Below are positions 18,623-26,849 of a stretch of DNA of 38,830 nucleotides, piece after piece. The notes below the pieces were generated by a model that ran no database searches, was not told the origin of the DNA, and saw nothing but the letters and a program-made list of their open reading frames with translations. Numbering within the stretch: position 1 is the first letter of the stretch; each line of letters starts with the position of its first letter. The position numbers were made by a program, and so were the translations under genes. The stretch is from Rhizomicrobium sp. (GTDB taxonomy: Bacteria > Pseudomonadota > Alphaproteobacteria > Micropepsales > Micropepsaceae), in contig JARLIR010000253.1 in the NCBI GenBank assembly GCA_031291635.1, forward strand, positions 1-38,830, written 5' to 3'.

Positions 18623-19813
18623 ATGGGACGTTTTATTTTCAAATTACCGGATGTCGGCGAAGGCACGGCGGAAGCCGAAATCGTAGCCTGGCATGTCGCT
18701 GTGGGCGAACATGTGCGCGAGGACCAACTGCTCGTCGATGTGATGACCGACAAAGCGACGGTGGAAATGACCTCGCCCGTGGCTGGAACCGTCGTGGCGC
18801 TCAAGGCCAATCCCGGCGAAATGGCGACCGTGGGCGCCCCGCTGGTGGAATTCGAATTGGAAACGGTGGCGGCCGTCGCAGCATCGCCCGTCGCCGAGAC
18901 GCCTGCCGCGCCCCAAATCGCGACAGCAGCGGTATCGAATGACGTGGCGCCCGGCATTGTGTTGGCCGCGCCTGCCGTGCGCTTGCGCGCCGCCGATCTT
19001 GGGATCGATTTGCATCGCTTGCGCGGCAGCGGACCCGGTGGTCGCGTCACCCATGGCGATCTCGACGATTTTCTCGCCGGCGGCGGCAAATCGGCCCCTC
19101 GCCAAACGCTGCGCGACGGCGTGGAAGAGATCAAGCTGATCGGGCTGCGCCGCAAGATCGCCGAAAAGATGCAGGAAGCGAAAAGGCGGATTCCGCATTT
19201 CGCTTATGTCGAGGAAATCGACATGAGCGAGATGGAAAGCCTGCGCGCCCAACTCAACGAGACGCGGCGCGGCGGTCAGCCCAAACTGACGGTGCTGCCC
19301 TTTATCATGCTGGCGCTGGTGCGCGCCCTGCCCGATTTTCCGCAGATCAACGCTCATTTCGATGATGAGGCGGGCGTGATCAAACGCTTTCAGGCCGTGC
19401 ATATCGGGATTGCCACCCAAACCGATGCTGGCTTGATGGTTCCCGTTGTCCGCCATGCCGAAGCCCTCGATTTGTGGCAAGCCGCGGCTGCAGTCGCAGC
19501 AATGGCGGCCAAAGCCCGCGACGGCAGCGCCAAGCGCGATGAGTTGAGCGGCTCGACCATCACCATCACCAGTCTCGGCGCGCTCGGCGGCATCGCCTCC
19601 ACACCGATTATCAATCATCCGGAAGTGGCGATTATCGGACCCAACGCCATTGTCGAGCGGCCCGTGGTGCGGGCTGGCCAGGTCGCCATTCGCAAGATGA
19701 TGAATCTATCGTCCAGCTTCGATCACCGCGTGGTCGATGGCGGCGATGCAGCGCTCTTCGTCAAGCGCCTAAAGGCGCTGCTGGAACATCCAGCTCTACT
19801 TTTTATTGGCTGA
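18623..19813 (+). CDS. bkdB: Branched-chain 2-oxoacid dehydrogenase E2 (dihydrolipoyl acyltransferase)
   Basis: The 396-residue core of the complex, transferring the acyl group to CoA. The single lipoyl domain (residues 1-80) has the lipoylated lysine in DVMTDKATVEM (K44). An Ala/Pro-rich linker follows, then a peripheral-subunit-binding domain (about 117-155, VRLRAADLGIDLHRLRGSG). The C-terminal catalytic domain ends with SSSFDHRVVDGGDAALF, with catalytic His near 368. The ATG at 18623 follows GAGGG. The E3 (lpdV) gene usual at the end of Pseudomonas bkd operons is absent; instead the 3' end overlaps the convergent cheE gene by 18 bases. Confidence 0.95.
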   Translation: MGRFIFKLPDVGEGTAEAEIVAWHVAVGEHVREDQLLVDVMTDKATVEMTSPVAGTVVALKANPGEMATVGAPLVEFELETVAAVAASPVAETPAAPQIATAAVSNDVAPGIVLAAPAVRLRAADLGIDLHRLRGSGPGGRVTHGDLDDFLAGGGKSAPRQTLRDGVEEIKLIGLRRKIAEKMQEAKRRIPHFAYVEEIDMSEMESLRAQLNETRRGGQPKLTVLPFIMLALVRALPDFPQINAHFDDEAGVIKRFQAVHIGIATQTDAGLMVPVVRHAEALDLWQAAAAVAAMAAKARDGSAKRDELSGSTITITSLGALGGIASTPIINHPEVAIIGPNAIVERPVVRAGQVAIRKMMNLSSSFDHRVVDGGDAALFVKRLKALLEHPALLFIG

Positions 19814-20329
19814 GCGCACGGCAACTGGCGGCGCCGGGACGAATTCCGGCGGCTCCGGAACATGGGCATTGATGCCGTAATGGTCGTGAATGCGCGACAA
19901 CTCAGCCAAAATCGCCACAGCATCGTCGTCGCTGAGATCGGCCTTAAAGACGAGACGCATGGCGCTCAAATGCACTTTCAGCGGCGCCGTTGTCGTGATC
20001 GCCTTGTCCTTCATGCCGAAGGTCAGATCGCAGAACTTCTTCACCACCGCGTCGAGCGTTTCCGATCCGAAGGTTCCCGATAGCGTCAGAAGCGGGTCGA
20101 CCTGATCGAGGATTTCGCCCAGCTCAGCATCGCTGATCTGCGGGCCTGCCGAAGCCACAAGTTGTTCGAGCCGGGTGATTTCCACCGGCACCGCCTTCTC
20201 GCACTCTTCCCGCAACTCTTCGATCAAGGTCTGGGCTTCCTGGACCGCTTCTTCGCGACTGACACCACCCGGCATCGACAAGAGCTCGCCCAAGATATTC
20301 TTGACGCGAATGATCTTACACCCGCTCAT
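19796..20329 (-). CDS. cheE: Chemotaxis protein CheE
   Basis: A 177-residue soluble protein, the last gene of the chemotaxis operon, corresponding by position to Caulobacter cheE. It has no recognised catalytic motif and is predicted helical, with LGELLSMPGGVSREEAVQEAQ near the N-terminus, LLTLSGTFGSETLDAVVKKFCDL in the middle, and a Pro/Ala-rich C-terminal tail (PEPPEFVPAPPVAV). Its ATG overlaps the cheYIII stop (ATGA). A paralog lies at 15047. The molecular function is unknown; a direct partnership with CheYIII is inferred from linkage in both copies. Confidence 0.82.
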   Translation of the reverse strand: MSGCKIIRVKNILGELLSMPGGVSREEAVQEAQTLIEELREECEKAVPVEITRLEQLVASAGPQISDAELGEILDQVDPLLTLSGTFGSETLDAVVKKFCDLTFGMKDKAITTTAPLKVHLSAMRLVFKADLSDDDAVAILAELSRIHDHYGINAHVPEPPEFVPAPPVAVRSANKK

Positions 20330-20910
20330 TCGATTTCTACTTTCGTCGGTTTTAGGAGGTTATCGATTTCATCCTGAGACATATTCGGTTCCAGGGCCGC
20401 ACCGATATCGGCAGTCATATCCGTCTTGCGCCGCCCCGCGCCATCCGGCGGGCCGGTATTCTTGAAACGCCGATCCGGCCCGATGAAATTGTCCGTTTCG
20501 ATAAACGGGCGTTCGGTGCGCGCCGACCAGGCGATGTGATCGAACAGCACGTTGGGAGAGACGGGCTTGCGCACGACGATATTGGCACCGGAATCCCGCA
20601 ACGTCACAACATTGGAAAACTGGGTATAGCCGGTCAGCACCACGATCGGCATGTATTTGATGTTCAACGCGGGCTGCCGCCGGATCCATTTGATGAGATC
20701 GCTGGCATGGGTGTCGGGCAGAATAGCATCGCAAATGAGCAGATCGAAATGCCCCGCGCCCAACCGCCGCTTTGCTTCTTCGCCGGATTCAATAACGATC
20801 TGCCGCGATAGCCCGAAGCCGCGCAGAATCTGACCCAGAATCTGGGTCGAATACTGATCCGCGTCGACGACCAGCGCCTCAATTTGCGTAAAATTTAGCC
20901 GTTCGACCAA
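20326..20910 (-). CDS. cheYIII: CheYIII (Cle-like) response regulator with arginine-rich and EIDxLL tail
   Basis: A 194-residue receiver with a long C-terminal extension. Receiver residues are D16/D18, phospho-acceptor D61 (LLICDAILP), T93 (VVLTGYT) and K115 (RKPVSP). The extension holds GPDRRF (144-149) and GRRK (159-162), resembling the arginine-rich stretch of Caulobacter Cle proteins, CheY-like regulators that bind c-di-GMP and act on the flagellar motor. It ends with SQDEIDNLL (178-186), similar to the N-terminal CheY-docking peptide of FliM. The start is a TTG at 20910 with CGGAA upstream. cheU ends 14 bases before it and cheE overlaps its stop. Phosphorylation by CheA and motor targeting are inferences. 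Confidence 0.88.
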   Translation of the reverse strand: MVERLNFTQIEALVVDADQYSTQILGQILRGFGLSRQIVIESGEEAKRRLGAGHFDLLICDAILPDTHASDLIKWIRRQPALNIKYMPIVVLTGYTQFSNVVTLRDSGANIVVRKPVSPNVLFDHIAWSARTERPFIETDNFIGPDRRFKNTGPPDGAGRRKTDMTADIGAALEPNMSQDEIDNLLKPTKVEIE

Positions 20911-20924
20911 GGCAATATTCCGCG

Positions 20925-21308
20925 CTATTCGTTCAGAAACCAGAAGTCTTCAGACGGCTCTTCTTCTTTGTGGGTGTTGTCTTCTCCCGTCACCATCGCC
21001 CGCAACCGCTCGCGGACGCTGAAGAAGGGGACATGGTGCAGAAGCTCGTTCAGTTCCACCGATTCGATCGTGCCATTGTTGATGCGGCCCGAAAGCGCGT
21101 CAATCAGGACGGCGTGCGCCTGTAGGCTTTGCGAAAACAGATCGAATTTCTGCAACAAGCGAATCGATTCATCGCTGCCGACAATCTTGCCGTGGTCGGT
21201 GAGGTTTTCGCCGAAGCGAGCGGTGTCGTGGGCCAGCTCCCGCAGTTCGCCAGCCACGGCCATTAGCAGGCGCATCGTGGTCGAGGCGTTTGCGGGTACA
21301 TGGGCCAT
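20925..21308 (-). CDS. cheU: CheU-like chemotaxis operon protein of unknown function
   Basis: A 127-residue acidic, helical, soluble protein between cheD and cheYIII, the position of cheU in the Caulobacter cluster. Segments such as TMRLLMAVAGELRELAHDTARFGENL and LLQKFDLFSQSLQAHAVLIDAL suggest an amphipathic helical bundle; the C-terminus is highly charged (NTHKEEEPSEDFWFLNE). No catalytic motif is recognised. The start is the ATG at 21308, overlapping the cheD stop (TGATG); the track's TTG at 21311 adds only one residue. Assignment rests mainly on gene order. Confidence 0.7.
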   Translation of the reverse strand: MAHVPANASTTMRLLMAVAGELRELAHDTARFGENLTDHGKIVGSDESIRLLQKFDLFSQSLQAHAVLIDALSGRINNGTIESVELNELLHHVPFFSVRERLRAMVTGEDNTHKEEEPSEDFWFLNE

Positions 21309-21913
21309 CAAAAGAACTCCACATCCACTGCTGCTGCCGTCTGCGTCTTTTTGTGAAGAGCGGTAAGTTCCTCTTCCACCAGCCGCGGCTCGGCACCCTT
21401 TACAACTGCTTGACGCGCTCGCCCGGACGCCGGTGCAAACTGAATCCGTCGAGCAAGATCACCGCCGACATCTCCACCGACGATGCTAATGCCTTCGTCG
21501 TTAAGAAACTGCCGCGCAAATGCAATATTTCGCGAGCCCACATCCGTCAGCGCGGCCACAACATTGGCCCCGCCAAAGAGTTTGGCCTCGAGCCGGCGAC
21601 GGTCGCCGCCATGTTTGAGAATATCGTTGATCAAAAGCTCCATGGCGTTGATGCCATAGCAGCGTGCCGCCCGGTCACCCGAATTGCCATCCGGCAACAG
21701 AAAGTGATTCATCCCTCCGATACCGGCCGAGGAATCACGAATGCAGGCTGAGATGCAGGAGCCTAATATCGTCGTCAGCACTTCTTCCGGATCCGCGGTG
21801 ACGTAAGTGTCGCCGAGGGTCAGTTGCACATGCACAAGACCATCGCGCGGATTGCGGAATTTCCGCAATGTCCGCTCGTCACTCTGCTTTGGTCTTCTGC
21901 TCGGTATGTTCAC
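21308..21913 (-). CDS. cheD: Chemoreceptor glutamine deamidase CheD
   Basis: Deamidates glutamines of chemoreceptors and supports adaptation. The 201-residue protein has the catalytic Cys in TTILGSCISACIRD (C53) and His in GGMNHFLLP (H70), with the family's 17-residue Cys-His spacing. The C-terminal part contains FGGANVVAAL, DVGSRNIAFARQFL and GGDVGGDLARRIQF, all family segments. The start is a GTG at 21913 inside the cheYII stop (GTGA). In a cluster with CheR and CheB it completes the adaptation set acting on the globin receptor and others. Confidence 0.94.
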   Translation of the reverse strand: MNIPSRRPKQSDERTLRKFRNPRDGLVHVQLTLGDTYVTADPEEVLTTILGSCISACIRDSSAGIGGMNHFLLPDGNSGDRAARCYGINAMELLINDILKHGGDRRRLEAKLFGGANVVAALTDVGSRNIAFARQFLNDEGISIVGGDVGGDLARRIQFAPASGRARQAVVKGAEPRLVEEELTALHKKTQTAAAVDVEFF

Positions 21914-22299
21914 GAAAGCACACCAAATATCTGTTCGAGTTTCTGTTTCAACACCGCGACGGTGAACGGCTTGACGAGATAGTTGTTGGCGCCGAACTGC
22001 GCCGCACGCTTGACCAGATCGGCATCAGCTCTGCCGGTCAAAAGAATGAACCCCGTCGATTTGATGGTGGGATCGGCCCGCACCGCCCGCAGGAATTCGA
22101 GACCATCCATCTCCGGCATATTGAAATCGGAAAAGATGATGTGCGCCGGCTGCGCCTTCAGGGCTGCCAAAGCTTCTGGCGCTTTGGGAAATTCACGAAT
22201 GTCGGTGAGGCCAATCTGCTGCAAGCAGGAGCGAACCAGCGTGCGCATGGTGAGTTGGTCGTCGACCACGATAGCTTTGATTTTAGAGGGTGACGGCAT
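21910..22299 (-). CDS. cheY: CheY-type response regulator (CheYII)
   Basis: A 129-residue stand-alone receiver. The landmarks are all present: D13/D14 ([13 protein letters not shown]), phospho-acceptor D58 ([13 protein letters not shown]), T88 (FILLTGRA) and K110 (YLVKPF). The track ORF runs up to 22485 inside cheB; the ATG at 22299, preceded by GGCAGGT, gives the standard CheY length. It overlaps the end of cheB by 17 bases. By position it corresponds to CheYII, which I recall as the main motor-binding CheY in Caulobacter; that role here is inferred. Confidence 0.93.
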   Translation of the reverse strand: MPSPSKIKAIVVDDQLTMRTLVRSCLQQIGLTDIREFPKAPEALAALKAQPAHIIFSDFNMPEMDGLEFLRAVRADPTIKSTGFILLTGRADADLVKRAAQFGANNYLVKPFTVAVLKQKLEQIFGVLS

Positions 22300-23353
22300 G
22301 GCGACCTGCCTTCTGACTACGTGCTTCGCAGATATTGAGAACTTCGCGTCCGATCTGATGGAGAGCGACTTGCTTTTCCACAGCTCCGACTTCCAAGGCG
22401 ACGCGTGGCATGCCGTAAACGACGGAAGATGCTTCGTCCTGGCCGATTGTCGAGGCGCCCGCTTTGCGCATTGCCAGGAGACCATCGGCGCCGTCCCGGC
22501 CCATGCCGGTAAGAATAACGCCTATGGCACTGATGCCCGCCACTTTGGCCACAGAATGAAAGAGAACGTCCACAGAGGGCCTATGGCCGTTGACCGCCGT
22601 GGTCTTGCTGAGACGGCAACGCAACGTGCCTTTGCCGTGGACTTCCAAATGGGCCTCGCCACCGGGCGCCAGATAAATCTGACCGGGCGCCAAGACCGCC
22701 CCGTCACGCGCTTCACTGACACTCGGCTGACAGAGCCGGTTCAAGCGATCCGCAAAGCTGGTGGTGAAATGCGGCGGCATATGCTGGGTGATAACGGTGG
22801 CCGGACAATTCTTGGGAAAATGCGACAGCACTTCGATCAGGGCTTCGACACCGCCGGTGGATGAGCCGATTGCCACCACCATATTGGCCGGGTCGAAACT
22901 GGCTGCAGCGGGCGCCGTCGAGGGCTCGCGGCGGACGAAGGGACGAACCCGGGCTCCCGCAGCCGTGCGAACTTTTTCACAGAGTTCGCGGGCGCATTCT
23001 TCAAGATGGGCGCCCACATTGTCTGTTGGCTTGGCGAAGTAATCCACCGCACCGATTTCGAGAGCCGAAACCGTAACGTCGGCGCCGCGCTGGGTCAGGG
23101 TCGAGACCATCACCACCGGCATCGGCCGCAGACGCATGATCTTTTCGAGGAACTCCAGCCCGTTCATATTGGGCATCTCGACGTCGAGGGTGATGACGTC
23201 GGGATTCAAATCCTTGATCATCTGGCGCGCAGCCGCCGCATCAGGGGCGCCGCCAACCACTTCGATGGTCTCATCGCGCGACAACACAGCCGCCAGCAAA
23301 CGCCGGATCGTGGCTGAGTCATCGACAATCAAAACGCGAACACGTTTCATCAT
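22283..23353 (-). CDS. cheB: Chemotaxis protein-glutamate methylesterase CheB
   Basis: Removes methyl groups from chemoreceptors when phosphorylated by CheA. The 356-residue protein has a receiver domain (D11/D12, acceptor D57 in [16 protein letters not shown]109), a linker near 120-155, and the methylesterase domain with S164/S165 in [13 protein letters not shown]191 in [16 protein letters not shown], and D287 in [10 protein letters not shown]. Two tandem ATGs (23353 and 23350) follow GGAGCAAG; the first overlaps the cheR stop. It is likely recruited by the DWDEF tail of the upstream receptor. Confidence 0.96.
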   Translation of the reverse strand: MMKRVRVLIVDDSATIRRLLAAVLSRDETIEVVGGAPDAAAARQMIKDLNPDVITLDVEMPNMNGLEFLEKIMRLRPMPVVMVSTLTQRGADVTVSALEIGAVDYFAKPTDNVGAHLEECARELCEKVRTAAGARVRPFVRREPSTAPAAASFDPANMVVAIGSSTGGVEALIEVLSHFPKNCPATVITQHMPPHFTTSFADRLNRLCQPSVSEARDGAVLAPGQIYLAPGGEAHLEVHGKGTLRCRLSKTTAVNGHRPSVDVLFHSVAKVAGISAIGVILTGMGRDGADGLLAMRKAGASTIGQDEASSVVYGMPRVALEVGAVEKQVALHQIGREVLNICEARSQKAGRHAVTL

Positions 23354-24222
23354 CTTGCTCCATGCCGGCGGTAAATGGTTTGGCCAACCAAATCATAGGG
23401 ATGGCTGCCGAGGATAATGCGCTCAGAATGACCGATACAAAGCGTTCCGCCCGGACGCAGCAGACCGGCAAAGCGGTCCCACACCGTGCTTTGGGTTTCG
23501 TCGTCGAAATAGATCATGACGTTTCTGCAAAAAATGATTTCAAAACGGCCCTTCATCGGCCATTCGCGCAGCAAATTCAGTTCGCGAAAACGCACCAGTT
23601 CGTGCATTTCCGGCCCGACTTCGAGCTCTGAGACGCTGCCGGGCACAGGCTTGAACCACTTGCGGCGCAGCTCCAGCGGAATGTCGCCCATCTGTGCCAC
23701 CGGATAGACGCCGTTGCTGCCGCGACGCAGCATCTCGGGGTCGATGTCGGAGGCGAGGATGCGGATGTCGCGCTCGGCGGCATTCGGATCCATCCCTAAG
23801 ATGGTCAGCGCGATGGAGTAGGCTTCTTCGCCGGAAGACGAACCCGCCGACCAGATGCGAATTTTACCGCCTTTTCGGGCCGCGTCCAGAAGGTCAGGCA
23901 GAACCTCTGTACGCAGATAATCGAAATGGTGGTTTTCGCGGAAGAAGCGCGTGACGTTGGTCGTCATGGCCGAGATCATCGCCTGACGCTCATCGATGCC
24001 ATCGACACCCTGAACCAGCGCGCAGTAATCGCGGAAATTCCGAAGACCGATGGCCCGCAAGCGTTTGGCGAGGCGCGAATAGACGAGATTGACCTTGGTT
24101 TCGGTCAGCACAATACCCGCTTCCGAATGGACGAGTTCCGCAATCTGGCGGAAATCGTGCCAGGTAAACGGAAACTCGCCGTCGGGTACGGCTATATCGC
24201 GAGGATTTGTGCCAGTCGCCAA
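23350..24222 (-). CDS. cheR: Chemotaxis protein methyltransferase CheR
   Basis: SAM-dependent methylation of chemoreceptor glutamates. The 290-residue protein has the N-terminal helical domain ([36 protein letters not shown]), [14 protein letters not shown], the SAM site [17 protein letters not shown], and [16 protein letters not shown]. The start is a TTG at 24222, supported by GGAGA about seven bases upstream, 12 bases after cheW. With CheB and CheD it provides adaptation. Confidence 0.96.
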   Translation of the reverse strand: MATGTNPRDIAVPDGEFPFTWHDFRQIAELVHSEAGIVLTETKVNLVYSRLAKRLRAIGLRNFRDYCALVQGVDGIDERQAMISAMTTNVTRFFRENHHFDYLRTEVLPDLLDAARKGGKIRIWSAGSSSGEEAYSIALTILGMDPNAAERDIRILASDIDPEMLRRGSNGVYPVAQMGDIPLELRRKWFKPVPGSVSELEVGPEMHELVRFRELNLLREWPMKGRFEIIFCRNVMIYFDDETQSTVWDRFAGLLRPGGTLCIGHSERIILGSHPYDLVGQTIYRRHGAR

Positions 24223-24234
24223 GACTATTCTCCG

Positions 24235-24720
24235 TCAGGCCGCGTGTTCGACAAGGCCGTCCATGCCACCGAAGGAAGAGGTCAGCTTGGTCATGCCAAG
24301 CAAGGTGACCATCCGTCCATCAAGCACAGCAATGCCTTCGACGTAATCATTCTGCGATTCGCGCATGACATCCGGAACCGACTGAATTTCCTGACGCGCC
24401 ACCGTGAGAATGTCGGACACCGCATCGACCAGAAGACCGATCGTGCGATCACCGGAATTGACCACGATGATGACGTGCTTGGCAGTGGCATCGGTGAGAC
24501 CAAGGCCGAGACGAGCCTTGAGATCGATCACCGGCAACACCATGCCGCGCAGATTGATCACGCCGCGCACATAATCGGGAACGTGCGGCAGTGCCGTGGT
24601 ATCGGTCCAGCCGCGGATTTCGCGAATGGTCATGATGTCCGCGGCAAATTCCTGCCCGGTGGCAAGGAACGTGATGTACTGACGGCGTTCCTGGGCCGTA
24701 TCCTTATCGCTGATGCTCAT
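24235..24720 (-). CDS. cheW: Chemotaxis coupling protein CheW
   Basis: A 161-residue scaffold protein linking chemoreceptor signalling tips to CheA. The family pattern is visible: YITFLATGQEFAADIMTIREI, LPHVPDYVRGVINLRGMVLPVIDLKARLGL, and GLLVDAVSDILTV. The ATG at 24720 has AGGAG about eight bases upstream. It lies three bases after cheA, as in most alphaproteobacterial che operons, and is the only CheW in this window. Confidence 0.96.
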   Translation of the reverse strand: MSISDKDTAQERRQYITFLATGQEFAADIMTIREIRGWTDTTALPHVPDYVRGVINLRGMVLPVIDLKARLGLGLTDATAKHVIIVVNSGDRTIGLLVDAVSDILTVARQEIQSVPDVMRESQNDYVEGIAVLDGRMVTLLGMTKLTSSFGGMDGLVEHAA

Positions 24721-24723
24721 TGG

Positions 24724-26844
24724 CTATGCTCCTGCTGCCTGTTGATATTCGATTGGCCGGGCCACACCTTCGCGGCAGCCAGCCACAAGACCATCAATGT
24801 CGAGAATGAGGGCCACACGGCCATCGCCGAGGATGGTGGCGGCGGCGATGCCATCGATGTGGCCGATATTGGATTCGAAGCTCTTGATCACGACCTGGCG
24901 CTGCCCGATGATGCCATCCACAGCGAGCGCCATGCGGCCGATGCCTTCGCTCTCCACCAGGATGACGACACTGCTGGTGACGTCGTAATTGGCGCCGCGC
25001 ACATTGAGCAGACGGCCAACACTGATCAGCGGCACATAGACCCCGCGCACATTGAGCAGCATGCCAGTCGAGCCGAAGGCGTTGATGTCCGATTGCTTGG
25101 GCAGCAGGCTTTCGACGATATGCGACAGCGGCAGGACGAAGGTCTGATCGCCGACGGCGACGATCATGCCATCGAGCACGGCCAGGGTGAGCGGCAAGGT
25201 CAGGCTGAATTTGCTGCCTTTGCCAAGCACCGAGCTGATGGTGATGCGGCCACCGAGATCATTGATGTTGCGGCGGACAACGTCCAAGCCGACGCCGCGG
25301 CCCGAGATGTTCGAGACCTGGCTGGCGGTGGAGAAGCCCGGCAGGAAAATCAGATTGTCGATTTCCTCGTCCGAGAGATTGGCGTTGGCAGCGATGACAC
25401 CGCGTTCGACAGCCTTCTCACGGACCTTGGCGCGATTGATGCCGCGGCCATCGTCAGAGACTTCGATGACAATGCGCCCGCCGCGATGTTCGGCGGAGAG
25501 TTTGACCGTGCCTTCGGCCGGTTTGCCGGCAGCGATGCGGTCTTCCGGCGATTCCAAGCCATGGTCGATGGCGTTCCGGATCATGTGGGTGAGCGGCTCG
25601 CCCAAGCGTTCGATCACGGTCTTATCGACCTCGGTCGCTTCGCCTTCGATCTCGAGGTGAGCTTCTTTGCCGGTCTGGGCCGCAGTTTCGCGGACCAAGC
25701 GCGGCATGCGCTGGAACACCGATTTCACCGGCTGAGTGCGGATCGCCATAACGGCTTCCTGCAACTCGCGCAGCAGATGTTCCAATTCGCCAAGGCCGGT
25801 GCCGATGGTGCTTTGGGCCGAGGTGGTTTCCAGGATGCGCTGGCTCAGCATCGCCTGGGTGATGACGAGCTCACCGACCAGATTGACGAGACGGTCCACT
25901 TTATCGAGATCGACGCGGATCGTGCTCTTGACCACTTCGACAGCGGTCGTAGCAGCGGCGGCGGCAGGCTTTTTCTCAGCAGCGGTGGCCAAATCGACGA
26001 TGACGGCGGAGGTTGGCGCGTCCGGCACCTCTTCCACCACATCTTCGACCACAACAGCGTCCGGCACGATTTCGCTGATGTCGAGATCGCAATCGCCGGA
26101 GACGAATTCAAAAACCTCTTCAATCTTCGTTCTGTCGGCACAATTGTGCAGCACGACATTCCAGGTGAAATAGGCTTGCTCGGACTCCAAGGCGATCAAT
26201 TCGGGGATGGCGGACAGATCAGGCGTCACCTCGATCGCGCCGAGCATGCCGAGCTCACGGATCAAGAGGTAAGGTTCATTGGCCTTAGCATAGAGACCGG
26301 CATGGGGCGTAAAGCGGATGCGCCAAGACGGCAGCTCCGGCTCCAGCGATAGGAATGCAGGGGCTTCATCACCGATGTCGATTTGAACCGGAAAGAAAGC
26401 AAGACCGTCGAAATCCGATGGCGCGGCTTCGCCGCCGATTTCGTCTTCGTCTTCACCGCTGTGGCCAGCCAGCTTATTCAGCTCTTCCTTGACTTCAGCA
26501 TCCTGAACGTCGGCACCGCCATCGCGGGCCAAGGCGACGTGATCGGACAATTTGTCCCCGGCGCGCAATAGCACCTTCACGACGTCGGGCGTCGGATTGA
26601 GCTTGTCCGAACGGATCAAGTCCATCACGTTTTCAAAGATGTGGGCAAACCCAACGAGAACTTCAAAACCGAAGGCGCCGCCGCCACCTTTGATCGAATG
26701 TACCGCGCGGAACACGGCATTGATCATTTCGGAATCGGCTTCGCCATTCTCCATGGCGATGAGGCCTTCTTCCATTGCGAGAAGCAGCTCATCACATTCT
26801 TGGAAGAATGTCTGTTTAATGGCTTCCATCGGATCCATTGGCAT
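24724..26844 (-). CDS. cheA: Chemotaxis histidine kinase CheA
   Basis: A 706-residue cytoplasmic kinase. P1 has the phospho-accepting His49 in FRAVHSIKGGGGAFGF. A central region (about 140-300) contains WRIRFTPHAGLYAKANEPYLL, a P2-like CheY/CheB-binding segment, followed by an Ala/Pro-rich linker. P3 (DKVDRLVNLVGELVITQAML) gives dimerisation. P4 shows the N box HMIRNAIDHGLESPEDR, G1 VSDDGRGIN and G2 GRGVGLDVVRRNI. The C-terminal P5 is CheW-like. The track ATG (26844) is kept; the in-frame ATG at 26838 (MDPMEAIKQ) has better spacing from AGGAC. It would phosphorylate CheYI, CheYII, CheB and probably CheYIII. Confidence 0.96.
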   Translation of the reverse strand: MPMDPMEAIKQTFFQECDELLLAMEEGLIAMENGEADSEMINAVFRAVHSIKGGGGAFGFEVLVGFAHIFENVMDLIRSDKLNPTPDVVKVLLRAGDKLSDHVALARDGGADVQDAEVKEELNKLAGHSGEDEDEIGGEAAPSDFDGLAFFPVQIDIGDEAPAFLSLEPELPSWRIRFTPHAGLYAKANEPYLLIRELGMLGAIEVTPDLSAIPELIALESEQAYFTWNVVLHNCADRTKIEEVFEFVSGDCDLDISEIVPDAVVVEDVVEEVPDAPTSAVIVDLATAAEKKPAAAAATTAVEVVKSTIRVDLDKVDRLVNLVGELVITQAMLSQRILETTSAQSTIGTGLGELEHLLRELQEAVMAIRTQPVKSVFQRMPRLVRETAAQTGKEAHLEIEGEATEVDKTVIERLGEPLTHMIRNAIDHGLESPEDRIAAGKPAEGTVKLSAEHRGGRIVIEVSDDGRGINRAKVREKAVERGVIAANANLSDEEIDNLIFLPGFSTASQVSNISGRGVGLDVVRRNINDLGGRITISSVLGKGSKFSLTLPLTLAVLDGMIVAVGDQTFVLPLSHIVESLLPKQSDINAFGSTGMLLNVRGVYVPLISVGRLLNVRGANYDVTSSVVILVESEGIGRMALAVDGIIGQRQVVIKSFESNIGHIDGIAAATILGDGRVALILDIDGLVAGCREGVARPIEYQQAAGA

Positions 26845-26849
26845 ACGTC

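Noticed and set aside
23926-26352. 808-residue plus-strand ORF opposite cheR, cheW and cheA
   Set aside because: Antisense shadow crossing three well-recognised genes; Asp/His/Ala-rich translation with no domain.
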